Shown one piece after another: positions 8,125-16,866 of a stretch of DNA of 64,000 nucleotides. Source of the DNA: Bog-159 sp963756605 (lineage in GTDB: Bacteria > Acidobacteriota > Terriglobia > Bryobacterales > Bryobacteraceae); contig CAVWOT010000010.1 of the NCBI GenBank assembly GCA_963756605.1, forward strand, positions 124,001 through 188,000. Reading direction: 5' to 3'. Position 1 is the first letter of the stretch; every line of letters begins with the position of its first letter. Made by a program: the position numbers and the translations under genes. Below the pieces are notes generated by a model. It worked only from the letters and a program-made list of their open reading frames with translations. It was not told the DNA's origin and did not search any database.

Positions 8125-9067
8125 GAAAACTCTCACGTGGGCGCTAGGCGCCGTCGCTGTTTTTGGCCTGTGGGCGGCGGAAACGCCCGGCCAGCAGACC
8201 CCTGTCATCCGTGTGGACTCGCGGCTGGTGGTGTTGCACGCCACGGTGGTGGACAAGACCGGCCACCTGGTGGTGACCCTCCCGGAAACCGCTTTCCAGG
8301 TGTTCGAGAACGGCGTGCAGCAGCAGATAAAAATATTCAAGCGCGAAGACGTCCCGGTCTCCATGGGCCTGGTGATCGATAACAGCGGCAGCATGCGCGA
8401 CAAGCGCGCCAAGGTAGAGGCGGCCGCTTTGGCTTTGGTCAAGGAATCCAACCCGCAAGATGAAGTCTTCATCGTAAATTTCAACGACGACGCATTTCTG
8501 GATCAGGATTTCACCAACGATGTGAAGAGCCTGCAGGATGGCCTGGCGCGCATCGATTCGCGCGGCGGAACCGCCATGCGCGACGCGATCCGCATGTCCA
8601 TCGACCACCTGAAGGAGAAGGCCAAAAAAGATAAGAAGGTCCTGGTGGTGGTGACTGACGGCAACGACAACAGCAGCCTGATCAGCCTGGAAAACCTGGT
8701 GAAGTCCGCGCAGGATAGCGGCGTGCTGGTCTACACGGTCGGCCTGCTGAGTGAAGAAGAGCGCCGCGAGGCGAAGCGCTGCCGCCGGGCCCTCGAAGAG
8801 CTGTCCGCGGTCACTGGCGGCGAAGCCTATTTCCCGAAAGAAGCGGCGGAGGTGGACCGCGTCGCCCACCAGGTGGCGCACGATATCCGCAACCAGTACA
8901 CGCTGGCTTACACGCCCAACAATCTGGCTCTGGATGGCTCGTTCCGCCAGATTAAGGTGACTGCGAACGGACCCAACCGGCCGACGGTGCGCACGCGTTC
9001 CGGCTACTATGCCACGCCCGACGGCATCGGCGGCAACGCCTCGGCTCGCAACTCCGGCAGCAATTAA
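8108..9067 (+). CDS. VWFA-related acidobacterial domain protein, second copy
   Basis: A 319-residue paralogue of the preceding gene, sharing VDSRLVVLHATVVDKTGH, the FQVFENGVQQQIKIF segment, the MIDAS motif DNSGSMR near residue 91 and the C-terminal RSGYYA ending. A signal peptide (TLTWALGAVAVFGLWAAETPG) indicates export. The ATG lies within the end of the upstream gene in another frame (17-bp overlap), and its own stop overlaps the next ATG as TAATG, so the three genes form one tight translationally coupled unit. Confidence 0.88.
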   Translation: MLRPNKKTLTWALGAVAVFGLWAAETPGQQTPVIRVDSRLVVLHATVVDKTGHLVVTLPETAFQVFENGVQQQIKIFKREDVPVSMGLVIDNSGSMRDKRAKVEAAALALVKESNPQDEVFIVNFNDDAFLDQDFTNDVKSLQDGLARIDSRGGTAMRDAIRMSIDHLKEKAKKDKKVLVVVTDGNDNSSLISLENLVKSAQDSGVLVYTVGLLSEEERREAKRCRRALEELSAVTGGEAYFPKEAAEVDRVAHQVAHDIRNQYTLAYTPNNLALDGSFRQIKVTANGPNRPTVRTRSGYYATPDGIGGNASARNSGSN

Positions 9068-9279
9068 TGCTGCGCGTTTTCTGGCAGATCACCCGCGGTT
9101 ACCGGTTCACTCCCTGGCGCAGCCCGTATTTGCGGTGGCGCATGGAAACCTATTGGGGCTTCGACGCGGAGCAAATCGGCTGCGGCGATTTTTGGCGATT
9201 CGCGTGGCAGCGGCGCGCGGATGTGTGCCGCTATCTCCTGTGGGCCGCAAGGCGAGGTCACATATGGAGGGCGGGCTAA
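9067..9279 (+). CDS. Small hypothetical protein (70 aa)
   Basis: A 70-residue basic, tryptophan- and arginine-rich protein (GYRFTPWRSPYLRWRMETYW, then FWRFAWQRRADVCRYLLWAA). I recognise it only as resembling small conserved acidobacterial hypotheticals with a PWRSPYLRWRxET core. The ATG overlaps the stop of the VWFA gene (TAATG), which supports real, coupled translation. The 3' end runs into the palindromic repeat block, so the last residues may derive from the repeat. Confidence 0.55.
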   Translation: MLRVFWQITRGYRFTPWRSPYLRWRMETYWGFDAEQIGCGDFWRFAWQRRADVCRYLLWAARRGHIWRAG

Positions 9280-9405
9280 AGCCGGCGCGGCGCGGCGCTT
9301 CAGCGCCGCACCGAACCTCTTGGTTGCGGCTCTGCTACCCCGTGGGGTAGGCTTTCAGCTTGTGGACCGCCGACCACGCCGGTCCAGGCGGGTCTGGAGA
9401 CCCGC
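9271..9405. repeat. Cluster of REP-like palindromes
   Basis: At least three hairpins lie in this 245-bp intergenic stretch. GCGGCGCT-TC-AGCGCCGC (9292-9309) and GCGGGTCT-GG-AGACCCGC (9388-9405) are perfect 8-bp arms with 2-nt loops. An imperfect GGGCTAAAGCC-type hairpin overlaps the stop of the 70-aa gene, and GGACCG/CGGTCC arms flank 9364-9385. The style matches the elements at 4560-4596 and 6504-6537. Nothing else is seen before the ribosome-binding site at 9512-9518. Confidence 0.6.
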
Positions 9406-9524
9406 CGCAGATCTGCCATAGACAGCAGGTCTGTCCAACGGCCCCCTTCTTCGGCGGAGTGGTTTCCTTCAGTCTTTCCGGAACTGGTATAGCTCCAAGT
9501 TCGTAATCCATAAAGAGGCATCCA

Positions 9525-12083
9525 TTGCGAAACTTGCTCGGCCATCTTCGTTATGCCGCGCGGCAGTTCCGGCTGTCACCCGTTTTCACCGCCGCGGCCG
9601 TCGTAACCCTGGCTCTGGGAATCGGGGGCACCACCGCGATATTCACGTTGATCGATGCCGTGATGCTGCGCTCGCTGCCGGTTTCCGATCCAGGAAGACT
9701 TTACCGGGTCGGCGAAGGCGACGATTGCTGCGTAGAAGGCGGCCCGCAGGACCGCTGGGGAATGTATTCCTTTCCGTTATTCCAGCGCCTGAAAGCCGAG
9801 TCGCCGGAATTCGAAGAGGTGGCCGCTTTCCAGGCGGGCCGCGGAGGGCTGAGCGTGCGCCGCGCCGGTGTCGCATCGGCGGCCAGACCGTTGCTTTCCG
9901 AATACGTCACCGGAAATTATTTCTCCACGCTAGGCGTCGGTGCCTTTGGTGGACGCGTCTTTACGCCGGAAGACGATAAGCCATCCGCGCCGCCGGTGGC
10001 CGTGCTCAGCCATCATGCCTGGCAGACGATTTACGGAGGCGACCCTACGGTGGTGGGCGCGAACGTCGTGATCGAAAGCCATCCGTTCACGGTGATCGGC
10101 GTGGCGCCGCCTGGCTTTTTCGGCGAAACGCTGCGCAGCGATCCTCCCGATATCTGGATACCCCTCGCGCAGGAACCGTTGATCGATGGCGAGGGCGCGT
10201 TGTTGAATCAATCGGTCTCCGCCTGGCTGCGTATGCTGGGCCGTTTGCGGCCGGGGGCTTCCATTACCGGCATGAATCCGCGCCTGACCGGAGTGCTGCG
10301 GCAATGGATCAGGAACGATTCCGGGTATCCCTCCAACTGGATGCCCGATGTGATCCGCATGCTGCCCAAGCAGTTCATTAACGTAGTGCCGGCAGGCGCC
10401 GGCGTGGCGGAGATGAAAGAGGACTATGGACGCAGCCTGCGGATCCTCCTGTCGGTATGCGGGCTGGTGCTGCTGATCGCCTGCGCCAATGTCGCCAACC
10501 TGCTGCTGGCGCGTTCGGTGGCGCGTCGCGGGCAGACGGCGGTGCGCCTGGCCGTGGGAGCCACACGATGGCACATTGTGAAGCAAGCCCTCACCGAAAG
10601 CGCGCTGCTCGCTATAGCCGGCGGCATCGCGGGACTGGTGGTGGCAGGCGCGGCCGCCCGGCTGCTGCTGGCCCTGGCCTTTCACAGCTCCCATTTCCTG
10701 CCGATCAGCACCGCGCCATCGCTGCGCATCTTAGGTTTCGCGTTCGTATTAGCGCTGGTGACCGGCCTTATTTTTGGAGCCGCGCCCGCGTGGTTCGCCA
10801 CGCGCACCAACTCGGCGGAAGCGCTGCGCGGATCGGGCCGCGGCACCACGGATCGCTCTTCCATCGCCACCAAAGCGCTGGTGGTGGTGCAGGCTACGCT
10901 GTCTGTGGTTCTGGTGGCGGGCGCCACCATGCTGGGACGCAGCCTGAATAAGCTCGAACATCAGGATTTTGGCTATCGGGTGGATGGGCGCGTGGTGGTT
11001 TCACTGCACAGTCCGCCGGCCACCTATACCCCGCCGCAGTTGGCCGCGCTCTACCGCTCGATTGAAGAGCGCCTGAACCGCCTGCCCGGAGTGCGCGGGT
11101 CCGGCCTCGCGCTGTACAACCCGCTCACGGATAATTGGGGTGAGTTGATTTTCGTCAGCGGCCATCCAGGGGCCAAGCTCAGCGAGGATAGCAATGCGTC
11201 GTGGGACCGCATCAGTGCGAATTATCAAAAGAACTTCGGTATGCCGATCTTGCGCGGGCGCGGCTTTACGACGGCCGATAATGAAACCACGGCGCCGGTG
11301 GCGATCGTGAACCAGTCCTTCGTGAAGCGCTTTTTCAAGAGCGATGAAAACCCGCTGGATCAGCACTTCGGTCTGGACTTCCCGGAGTACGCCGGCACAT
11401 TCCGCATCGTCGGCGTGGTGCGCGATGCGAAGTTTGCGGGCTTCGCATTGAACCAGCCGGCGCGTCCCATGTTTTTCGTGCCGCTGGCGCAGACGGTGAA
11501 TTACCGCGACGATTTAATGAAAAAGCTTGAACTGCGCTCGCATTTCATCAGCGGGATTATGCTGGTCACCAACGCCGCGCCGGGCACCCTGGAACCGCTG
11601 CTTAGTAAGATGTTGGCGGCAATAGATCCGAACCTGACCGTGACCGGCGTCCGGACCATGCAGGAGCAAGTGGCTCTCCCCTTCGATCAGGAGCGCGCCG
11701 TAGCGGGCCTGGCAGGTCTGTTCGGGATGGTGGCACTGCTGCTGGCCGCTATCGGCCTGTATGGCGTGACGGCTTATGCGGTGGCGCAGCGGACGAATGA
11801 AATTGGTATTCGGATGGCCCTGGGCGCCGGCCGGGCCATGATTGTGCAAATGGTATTGCGCGGGGCCACGCATCGCGTGTTCCTGGGACTGCTACTGGGA
11901 GTGCCGCTGGCAATTGGCGCGGGCCGTCTGCTCTCCGCGGAACTTTACGGCGTTTCCAGTTGGGATCCGCTGGCGTTGACCGTGGCCACCGTGGCGCTGG
12001 CGTCGTGCGCATTTGCGGCCGCCATTATTCCCGCGCTGCGCGCAGCATCGATATCACCCACCCAGGCGCTAAGAATGGAGTAG
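9525..12083 (+). CDS. ABC transporter permease (MacB/FtsX type), no PadR neighbour
   Basis: An 852-residue permease with two repeats of MacB-like periplasmic core plus FtsX membrane domain. Signatures are FTAAAVVTLALGIGGTTAIF, LLIACANVANLLLARSVARR in the middle, EIGIRMALGAGRAMIV, and the ending ISPTQALRME. It lacks the soluble helical N-terminus of the PadR-linked permease at 1887. The start is a TTG at 9525, supported by AAAGAGG seven bases upstream and by alignment of the first residues with the family. It is a lone gene with no ATPase beside it. Substrate unknown. Confidence 0.88.
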   Translation: MRNLLGHLRYAARQFRLSPVFTAAAVVTLALGIGGTTAIFTLIDAVMLRSLPVSDPGRLYRVGEGDDCCVEGGPQDRWGMYSFPLFQRLKAESPEFEEVAAFQAGRGGLSVRRAGVASAARPLLSEYVTGNYFSTLGVGAFGGRVFTPEDDKPSAPPVAVLSHHAWQTIYGGDPTVVGANVVIESHPFTVIGVAPPGFFGETLRSDPPDIWIPLAQEPLIDGEGALLNQSVSAWLRMLGRLRPGASITGMNPRLTGVLRQWIRNDSGYPSNWMPDVIRMLPKQFINVVPAGAGVAEMKEDYGRSLRILLSVCGLVLLIACANVANLLLARSVARRGQTAVRLAVGATRWHIVKQALTESALLAIAGGIAGLVVAGAAARLLLALAFHSSHFLPISTAPSLRILGFAFVLALVTGLIFGAAPAWFATRTNSAEALRGSGRGTTDRSSIATKALVVVQATLSVVLVAGATMLGRSLNKLEHQDFGYRVDGRVVVSLHSPPATYTPPQLAALYRSIEERLNRLPGVRGSGLALYNPLTDNWGELIFVSGHPGAKLSEDSNASWDRISANYQKNFGMPILRGRGFTTADNETTAPVAIVNQSFVKRFFKSDENPLDQHFGLDFPEYAGTFRIVGVVRDAKFAGFALNQPARPMFFVPLAQTVNYRDDLMKKLELRSHFISGIMLVTNAAPGTLEPLLSKMLAAIDPNLTVTGVRTMQEQVALPFDQERAVAGLAGLFGMVALLLAAIGLYGVTAYAVAQRTNEIGIRMALGAGRAMIVQMVLRGATHRVFLGLLLGVPLAIGAGRLLSAELYGVSSWDPLALTVATVALASCAFAAAIIPALRAASISPTQALRME

Positions 12084-12142
12084 CGGACGCGGAGGTCCCG
12101 GCGGGTAGTTTGACGATGTATTCTTGAGAGGAGGAGCCACCT

Positions 12143-12367
12143 ATGGAATTGCACGTCACCGGAGAACTGGAAGCTAAGCTGACGCACTCCGCCGCCAAGC
12201 AGGGGGGCAAGCCTGACGAGTTGGTGCAGGACGTGCTGACGCACTATTTCGAGGAAGAGGCCCGCTTCGTCGAGGCCGTAAAGCGCGGCGAAGAAGCCTT
12301 CGAGCGGGGCCAATACCTCACCCATGCGCAAGTCGGCGAGCGCCTTCAGCGGTTTCTGAAAACTTGA
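12143..12367 (+). CDS. Antitoxin-like protein (ribbon-helix-helix/ParD type)
   Basis: A 74-residue protein with an N-terminal strand and helix (MELHVTGELEAKLTHSAAKQ) resembling ribbon-helix-helix antitoxins, followed by an acidic helical tail (VKRGEEAFERGQYLTHAQVG) of the kind that binds RelE/ParE toxins. A strong GGAGGAG ribosome-binding site precedes it. Its TGA overlaps the toxin ATG as TGATG, the classic coupling of type II pairs. The assignment rests on this organisation and length rather than a single diagnostic motif. Confidence 0.75.
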   Translation: MELHVTGELEAKLTHSAAKQGGKPDELVQDVLTHYFEEEARFVEAVKRGEEAFERGQYLTHAQVGERLQRFLKT

Positions 12368-12732
12368 TGCAGGTTCGTTGGTCGATGCCTGCGGCGGATG
12401 ACCTGGAGCGCATTTGCGAACACATAGAGCGGGACAATCCGAAAGTTGCCCGCCGTGTCGCCCGAACCATCTATGATGGTCGTGCATGCTTGAAGGACTT
12501 CCCCCACCTTGGAAGACTCAGCGGCCGCATGACCCGACGGCGCGAGTTGGTCTTTTCACCGCTCCCCTACATTGTGGTCTACCAAGTCACGCAACACGCG
12601 GTTGAGATTTCGCGCATCTTCCACAGCGCTTTGGGGACGATTGCCGCAATGATTGATTCGCTAGGAGCCTGTCAATTCGGATACTCTAGCGTCTATACGT
12701 TGACTTGGACAAAATGCAAAATAGGGTCTTAA
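12367..12732 (+). CDS. RelE/ParE-family toxin with C-terminal extension
   Basis: A 121-residue protein; residues 1-95 match the RelE/ParE fold: SMPAADDLERICEHIERDNP, then RACLKDFPHLGRLSGRMTRR, LVFSPLPYIVVYQV and VEISRIFHSA. Family members usually end soon after the RIxH segment, but here the frame runs on for about 25 residues of unrelated sequence and into the next gene (18-bp overlap). The original stop may have been lost. Family toxins act as mRNA endonucleases or gyrase poisons; which applies here cannot be told. Confidence 0.8.
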   Translation: MQVRWSMPAADDLERICEHIERDNPKVARRVARTIYDGRACLKDFPHLGRLSGRMTRRRELVFSPLPYIVVYQVTQHAVEISRIFHSALGTIAAMIDSLGACQFGYSSVYTLTWTKCKIGS

Positions 12733-13604
12733 TTGCCGCCGCCGCTCTAGCGGGCCTGGCCACTGGAGTCACCAGCCGCGTCGCTGCGCAGAGTTCTACA
12801 CCCACCCCGCAAAGCACGCCTGCGCCCCCCGCGCAGCGATTCGGCGGTTTTGTCCCCTTCCATCGCCGGGCGCCCGGCGACCCCGCGCAGATTGCCCGCG
12901 GAAAAGCGCTCTACGGCGTGAACTGCGCGGGCTGCCACGGCGTAGACTTGCGCGGCGGCGATCTGGGCGGACCGAATCTATTGCGGTCGAATGTGGCACT
13001 CACCGATCTGAACGGCGAGCTGATAGTTCCCATCATCCAAGAAGGCCGCCAGGATGAGGGCATGCCCGCCATCCCGCTCAGCCAGGAGGATGGTTTGGCC
13101 GTCGCGGCATATATCCGGAGCGTCGTCGAAACCATCGGTATGCAAGGCCGCCCGCCATCGGTGGGGAAGGCGGCGCCGAGCGTCCTGGTCGGCGATGCGG
13201 TTGCCGGGCAGGCTTACTTCGCCGCTAAGTGCGCGAGTTGCCATTCCGCCACCGGCGATCTGCAAGGCATCGCCTCACGCATCACCGATCCCAAGTCGCT
13301 GCAGACCCGGTGGGTGGCCGCGGGCATGCGCAGACGCTTCACGACATCGAGTACACCCGGCCGCCGCACTATTACGGTGACGGTGACTCTGCCCGCCGAA
13401 CGGGTCGAAGGCCGGCTGGTGCGCATCGACGACTTCCTGGTCACCGTGGGCCTGGATGACGGAACCGTGCGGACCTTCCGCCGCGAGGGAGACACGCCGC
13501 GGGTGGAGATCCATGACCCGATGGAAGCCCATCGCGATTTAATGGCCGTTTACACCGATAAAGACATCCACGACGTGACTGCCTATCTGGTGACCTTGAA
13601 ATGA
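12714..13604 (+). CDS. Diheme cytochrome c, PQQ-dehydrogenase partner
   Basis: About 296 residues with a signal peptide (RVLIAAAALAGLATGVTSRVAAQ), a proline-rich linker and two c-type heme sites: CAGCH in the first domain and CASCH in the second. The first domain (ARGKALYGVNCAGCHG) resembles cytochromes that accept electrons from alcohol dehydrogenases. The C-terminal beta-rich part (EGRLVRIDDFLVTVGLDDGT) is a lipid- or protein-facing beta domain of unknown role. Its TGA overlaps the ATG of the PQQ-type dehydrogenase as ATGA, strongly implying a periplasmic enzyme-cytochrome pair. Confidence 0.88.
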   Translation: MQNRVLIAAAALAGLATGVTSRVAAQSSTPTPQSTPAPPAQRFGGFVPFHRRAPGDPAQIARGKALYGVNCAGCHGVDLRGGDLGGPNLLRSNVALTDLNGELIVPIIQEGRQDEGMPAIPLSQEDGLAVAAYIRSVVETIGMQGRPPSVGKAAPSVLVGDAVAGQAYFAAKCASCHSATGDLQGIASRITDPKSLQTRWVAAGMRRRFTTSSTPGRRTITVTVTLPAERVEGRLVRIDDFLVTVGLDDGTVRTFRREGDTPRVEIHDPMEAHRDLMAVYTDKDIHDVTAYLVTLK

Positions 13605-15253
13605 TAATCCGCAACTTGCTGCTGGCCGTGCCGCTCACATTGTCTTCGACACTTCTGATGGGACAGGCTGGATTGGATCCGGCCGATCTTCTGAAGCCGC
13701 TCAAAGACGCATGGCCGACTTACAGCGGCGACTACACCGGGAAGCGTTACAGCACATTGGATCAGATCAACCAATCCACCGTCACGCATTTGACGCTGGC
13801 CTGGATGTCCCAAGTGACTCCCGGCCAGCGCAGCGGCTTCGGCCGGCCGCGTCCCATAGTCGGCGGAGAAGGTCCCGGCGACATCAACGTGGGCGGCGGG
13901 ACGATCAAGGCTTCCGCGCTCGAAGTGAATGGCGTGCTGTACTTCACCATGCCGGACAATGCCTGGGCCCTGGATGCGCGCGATGGCAGCGAGTTGTGGC
14001 ACTACTTCTGGAAAACCAAGGGCGGTACGCACATCGGAAACCGCGGCCTGGGAATGTGGCACAAGACTCTCTTTATGGAGACCCCCGACGATTACCTGGT
14101 CGCGCTGGACACGGCCACCGGGAAGGAACTCTGGCACAAACAGATCGCCGATCTGTCGCAGGGTTACTTCTCTACGCCGGCGCCCGTGGTGATCGGGAAC
14201 CACGTCCTGGTTGGCACGGGCGACGACATTGACGCGCCCGGATTCATACAGTCATTCGACCCCGAAACCGGCGACGTGCAATGGAAGTTCTTCACCGTGC
14301 CCATGAAGAAGGGAGATCCCGGCCTGCAGACTTGGGGCAGTCTGGATGCGGCCAGGCACGGCGGCGGGCAGGCCTGGGTTCCTGGCGTCTACGATCCGGA
14401 AACGAACCTCTATATCTTCAGCACGGGCAATCCCACTCCAGCGTTTACCACCGGCACGCGCGGCCCGGGCGATAACCTGTTCACCTGCGCGATCATTGCC
14501 GTCAACGTGGACACTGGCAAGATGGCCTGGTATTATTCAACCTCGCCGCATGATATGCACGACTATGATTCCGCTCAAACGCCGGTCTTGGTTGATGCCA
14601 CGTTCAATGGAAAAATGCGGAAGCTGTTATTGACCGCGGCGCGCAATGGATACTATTTCACATTGGACCGCGTTACCGGCGAACATCTGGTGACCAGCAA
14701 ATATGGCATGTACACGAACTGGGCCAAAGGGCTGAACCAGAAAGGCGCGCCGGTCTACGACCCGGAAAAGAATGCTACGGTGGCAGGGTCGCTTGTATCA
14801 CCCACCTCAGATGGTGTGACGAACTGGGAGCCGGCGTCTTACTCGCCAGATACAAACCTCTTATATGTCGCGCAGCACAATGGTTACTCGATGTTTTACT
14901 TAACTGACCTCGATCCGCGCGGGTCCATGGGCTTGGGCGGAAAGGAAGAAGCGCAGGTGGGATCGGGCGGCAGTTTCCTGACGGCCATCGACTACCAGAC
15001 CGGTAAGATCGTGTGGAATCGTCCATATTATGGTGATGGAGGCGGAGGCGGATTGTTGACCACCGCTGGTAAGCTGCTGTTCGGAGGCGACGGCGCCGGC
15101 AGCCTGGTGGCGCACGATGTATCTACCGGGAAACCACTCTGGCACACGCGGATTGGCGATGTTACGAATGCACCGCAGACTTTCCTGTTGGATGGCCATC
15201 AGTATCTCATCGCGGCGACGGGAGATCAGATGTGGGCATTCCTACTGTATTGA
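13601..15253 (+). CDS. PQQ-binding-type alcohol dehydrogenase-like beta-propeller protein
   Basis: A 550-residue exported protein (signal peptide LLLAVPLTLSSTLLMGQAG). Repeated W-motif blades such as YSGDYTGKRYSTLDQIN, GSELWHYFWKTK, TGKELWHKQ and TGKPLWHTRIGD are those of quinoprotein alcohol dehydrogenases (methanol/ethanol family). The family oxidises alcohols in the periplasm with PQQ and passes electrons to a cytochrome c, which is encoded immediately upstream. It ends GDQMWAFLLY without the C-terminal cytochrome domain of quinohaemoproteins, consistent with use of the separate diheme protein. Substrate is not evident; no pqq biosynthesis genes are in the window. Confidence 0.88.
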   Translation: MIIRNLLLAVPLTLSSTLLMGQAGLDPADLLKPLKDAWPTYSGDYTGKRYSTLDQINQSTVTHLTLAWMSQVTPGQRSGFGRPRPIVGGEGPGDINVGGGTIKASALEVNGVLYFTMPDNAWALDARDGSELWHYFWKTKGGTHIGNRGLGMWHKTLFMETPDDYLVALDTATGKELWHKQIADLSQGYFSTPAPVVIGNHVLVGTGDDIDAPGFIQSFDPETGDVQWKFFTVPMKKGDPGLQTWGSLDAARHGGGQAWVPGVYDPETNLYIFSTGNPTPAFTTGTRGPGDNLFTCAIIAVNVDTGKMAWYYSTSPHDMHDYDSAQTPVLVDATFNGKMRKLLLTAARNGYYFTLDRVTGEHLVTSKYGMYTNWAKGLNQKGAPVYDPEKNATVAGSLVSPTSDGVTNWEPASYSPDTNLLYVAQHNGYSMFYLTDLDPRGSMGLGGKEEAQVGSGGSFLTAIDYQTGKIVWNRPYYGDGGGGGLLTTAGKLLFGGDGAGSLVAHDVSTGKPLWHTRIGDVTNAPQTFLLDGHQYLIAATGDQMWAFLLY

Positions 15254-15289
15254 GCAACAATTCGCCCAGCTGCGCCATCCAAATAATTG

Positions 15290-16267
15290 ATGAAGGTCTT
15301 TGTTGCAGGAGCCACGGGCGCGATTGGTAAGCGCCTGGTGCCATTGCTCGCCTCGGCCGGTCACCAGGTGTTCGGAATGACCCGGCGGTCAGGCCGCATG
15401 GATCAATTGACAGCCGCCGGCGCTGTGCCCGTAGTCGCGGATGCCTTGGATGCGGCTGCCGTCATGCAGGCGGTGATCAAGGCCCGGCCCGATGTGGTAG
15501 TGCACGAGCTCACAGCGATTTCCGGTTTGCGCGATCTGAAACATTTCGATCGCGAATTCGCCCTTACCAATCACCTGCGTACGGAGGGTACGCGGAATCT
15601 GCTGGCCGCGGCGAAAGCGGCGGGGGTGCGGCGGTTCATCGCCCAGAGTTATTCAGGCTGGCCCAATGTGCGCACCGGCGGCCGCGTGAAGACCGAGCAG
15701 GATCCGCTAGATCCCAACCCGCCCCGGGAGATGCGGCAGACGATCGATGCCATCCGCCAGTTGGAACAGATGGTTGCCGGCGCCGGGAATCTGACCGGTA
15801 TCGTATTGCGCTACGGCTCCTTCTATGGGCCCGGGACATCGCTCGGGGAGGGCGGCGATTTTCTCGAGATGATCCGGAAGCGCAAGCTCCCCATCTTCGG
15901 CAACGGCGCGGGTGTCTGGTCGTTCGTGCACATTGACGATGCCGCCAATGCCACGCGGCGCGCCATCGAACAGGGGCCCGCCGGAGTATACAACGTCGTA
16001 GACGACGAGCCGGCTGAAGTCGCCGCCTGGCTGCCCGGCCTGTCGCAGATACTGGGAGTGAAGCCGCCGCACCGTCTGCCCCTGTGGTTGGGCAAGCTTC
16101 TCGCCGGCGAGGTGGGTGTCTCGATTATGACCCAGGTGCGCGGATCGTCAAATGCCAAGGCGAAGCGCTTGCTGGGATGGCAGCCTTTCTACCCGACCTG
16201 GCGCGAGGGTTTTCGGCGCGGTCTCGCTGACCGGCCATTTGAGATATCTTCAATGAAAGCCAGCTGA
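15290..16267 (+). CDS. NAD-dependent epimerase/dehydratase (extended SDR-like)
   Basis: A 325-residue Rossmann-fold protein with the N-terminal dinucleotide motif VFVAGATGAIGKRLVPLLA (GxxGxxG). Further SDR features are TEGTRNLLAAAKAAGVRRFI, the YGSFYGPGT segment and SFVHIDDAANAT. It belongs to the NAD-dependent epimerase/dehydratase superfamily; the exact substrate, possibly a nucleotide sugar or small carbonyl, is not predictable. ATG 15290 is preferred over the preceding TTG. It follows the PQQ dehydrogenase by 36 bp on the same strand and may be co-transcribed. Confidence 0.88.
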   Translation: MKVFVAGATGAIGKRLVPLLASAGHQVFGMTRRSGRMDQLTAAGAVPVVADALDAAAVMQAVIKARPDVVVHELTAISGLRDLKHFDREFALTNHLRTEGTRNLLAAAKAAGVRRFIAQSYSGWPNVRTGGRVKTEQDPLDPNPPREMRQTIDAIRQLEQMVAGAGNLTGIVLRYGSFYGPGTSLGEGGDFLEMIRKRKLPIFGNGAGVWSFVHIDDAANATRRAIEQGPAGVYNVVDDEPAEVAAWLPGLSQILGVKPPHRLPLWLGKLLAGEVGVSIMTQVRGSSNAKAKRLLGWQPFYPTWREGFRRGLADRPFEISSMKAS

Positions 16268-16274
16268 TGCTGGG

Positions 16275-16829
16275 TCAAAAGTTGCGGAGGAATCGCTCGT
16301 ATGCGCCACTATTATATGTGCTCCACGGCGCAAAGCCGCGCTCGGTATACAGTTGATATGCGAAATCAATGTTCGTTTTGCAATTCAGCAGATCCCGCAG
16401 ATTCACTCCCGCGCGCTTCAAGTGGACCGTATTGATCTGGAAGTAACCCCAATCGAGCGTGCCGTCCGTATTGTAGTGATAGATCTCGCACTCGCCGCGT
16501 GGATTCTCGGCCCGCTGCACGGCCAGAGCTATGCGGCATGCCGATCCGAACTTGTTACACGCATATTGCTGGAAGGCTGTCAGTCTGTGGCCAAGCTGGT
16601 CTGCCTGGGCCTCCGCGGTGTTTTCCGCCGAGGTCTTAGGTGCGATGACTATGGGCCACTGCAAGCCCACGCGTAACGGCGATCGCAGTGTGATGGTATA
16701 TCGGGCCTGCAACGCTACGGCTGCGATGCCGGCGGCGGCCGCCGACACCAATAGCAGGCTGATAAACCTGGCGGAATTTCTGGGCTTCGCGCGTCCGGCT
16801 CGCCGCCTCCGCGTTGGACTGGCTGTCAC
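16275..16829 (-). CDS. Lytic-transglycosylase/lysozyme-like protein, membrane anchored
   Basis: A 184-residue protein with a basic N-terminus (PTRRRRAGRAKPRNSAR) and one membrane segment (FISLLLVSAAAAGIAAVALQ), then a lysozyme-like fold. RIALAVQRAENP carries the likely catalytic Glu, and LDWGYFQINTVHL is the substrate-groove segment of SLT-type domains. The likely role is peptidoglycan cleavage in the periplasm. It starts at a GTG, 37 bp behind the universal stress gene on the same strand, and may be the last gene of that operon. It converges with the epimerase gene, leaving only 7 bp between stops. Confidence 0.75.
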   Translation of the reverse strand: MTASPTRRRRAGRAKPRNSARFISLLLVSAAAAGIAAVALQARYTITLRSPLRVGLQWPIVIAPKTSAENTAEAQADQLGHRLTAFQQYACNKFGSACRIALAVQRAENPRGECEIYHYNTDGTLDWGYFQINTVHLKRAGVNLRDLLNCKTNIDFAYQLYTERGFAPWSTYNSGAYERFLRNF

Positions 16830-16866
16830 TCGATCAGATTACTACAATTGCGGCGCGCGGCAACGT

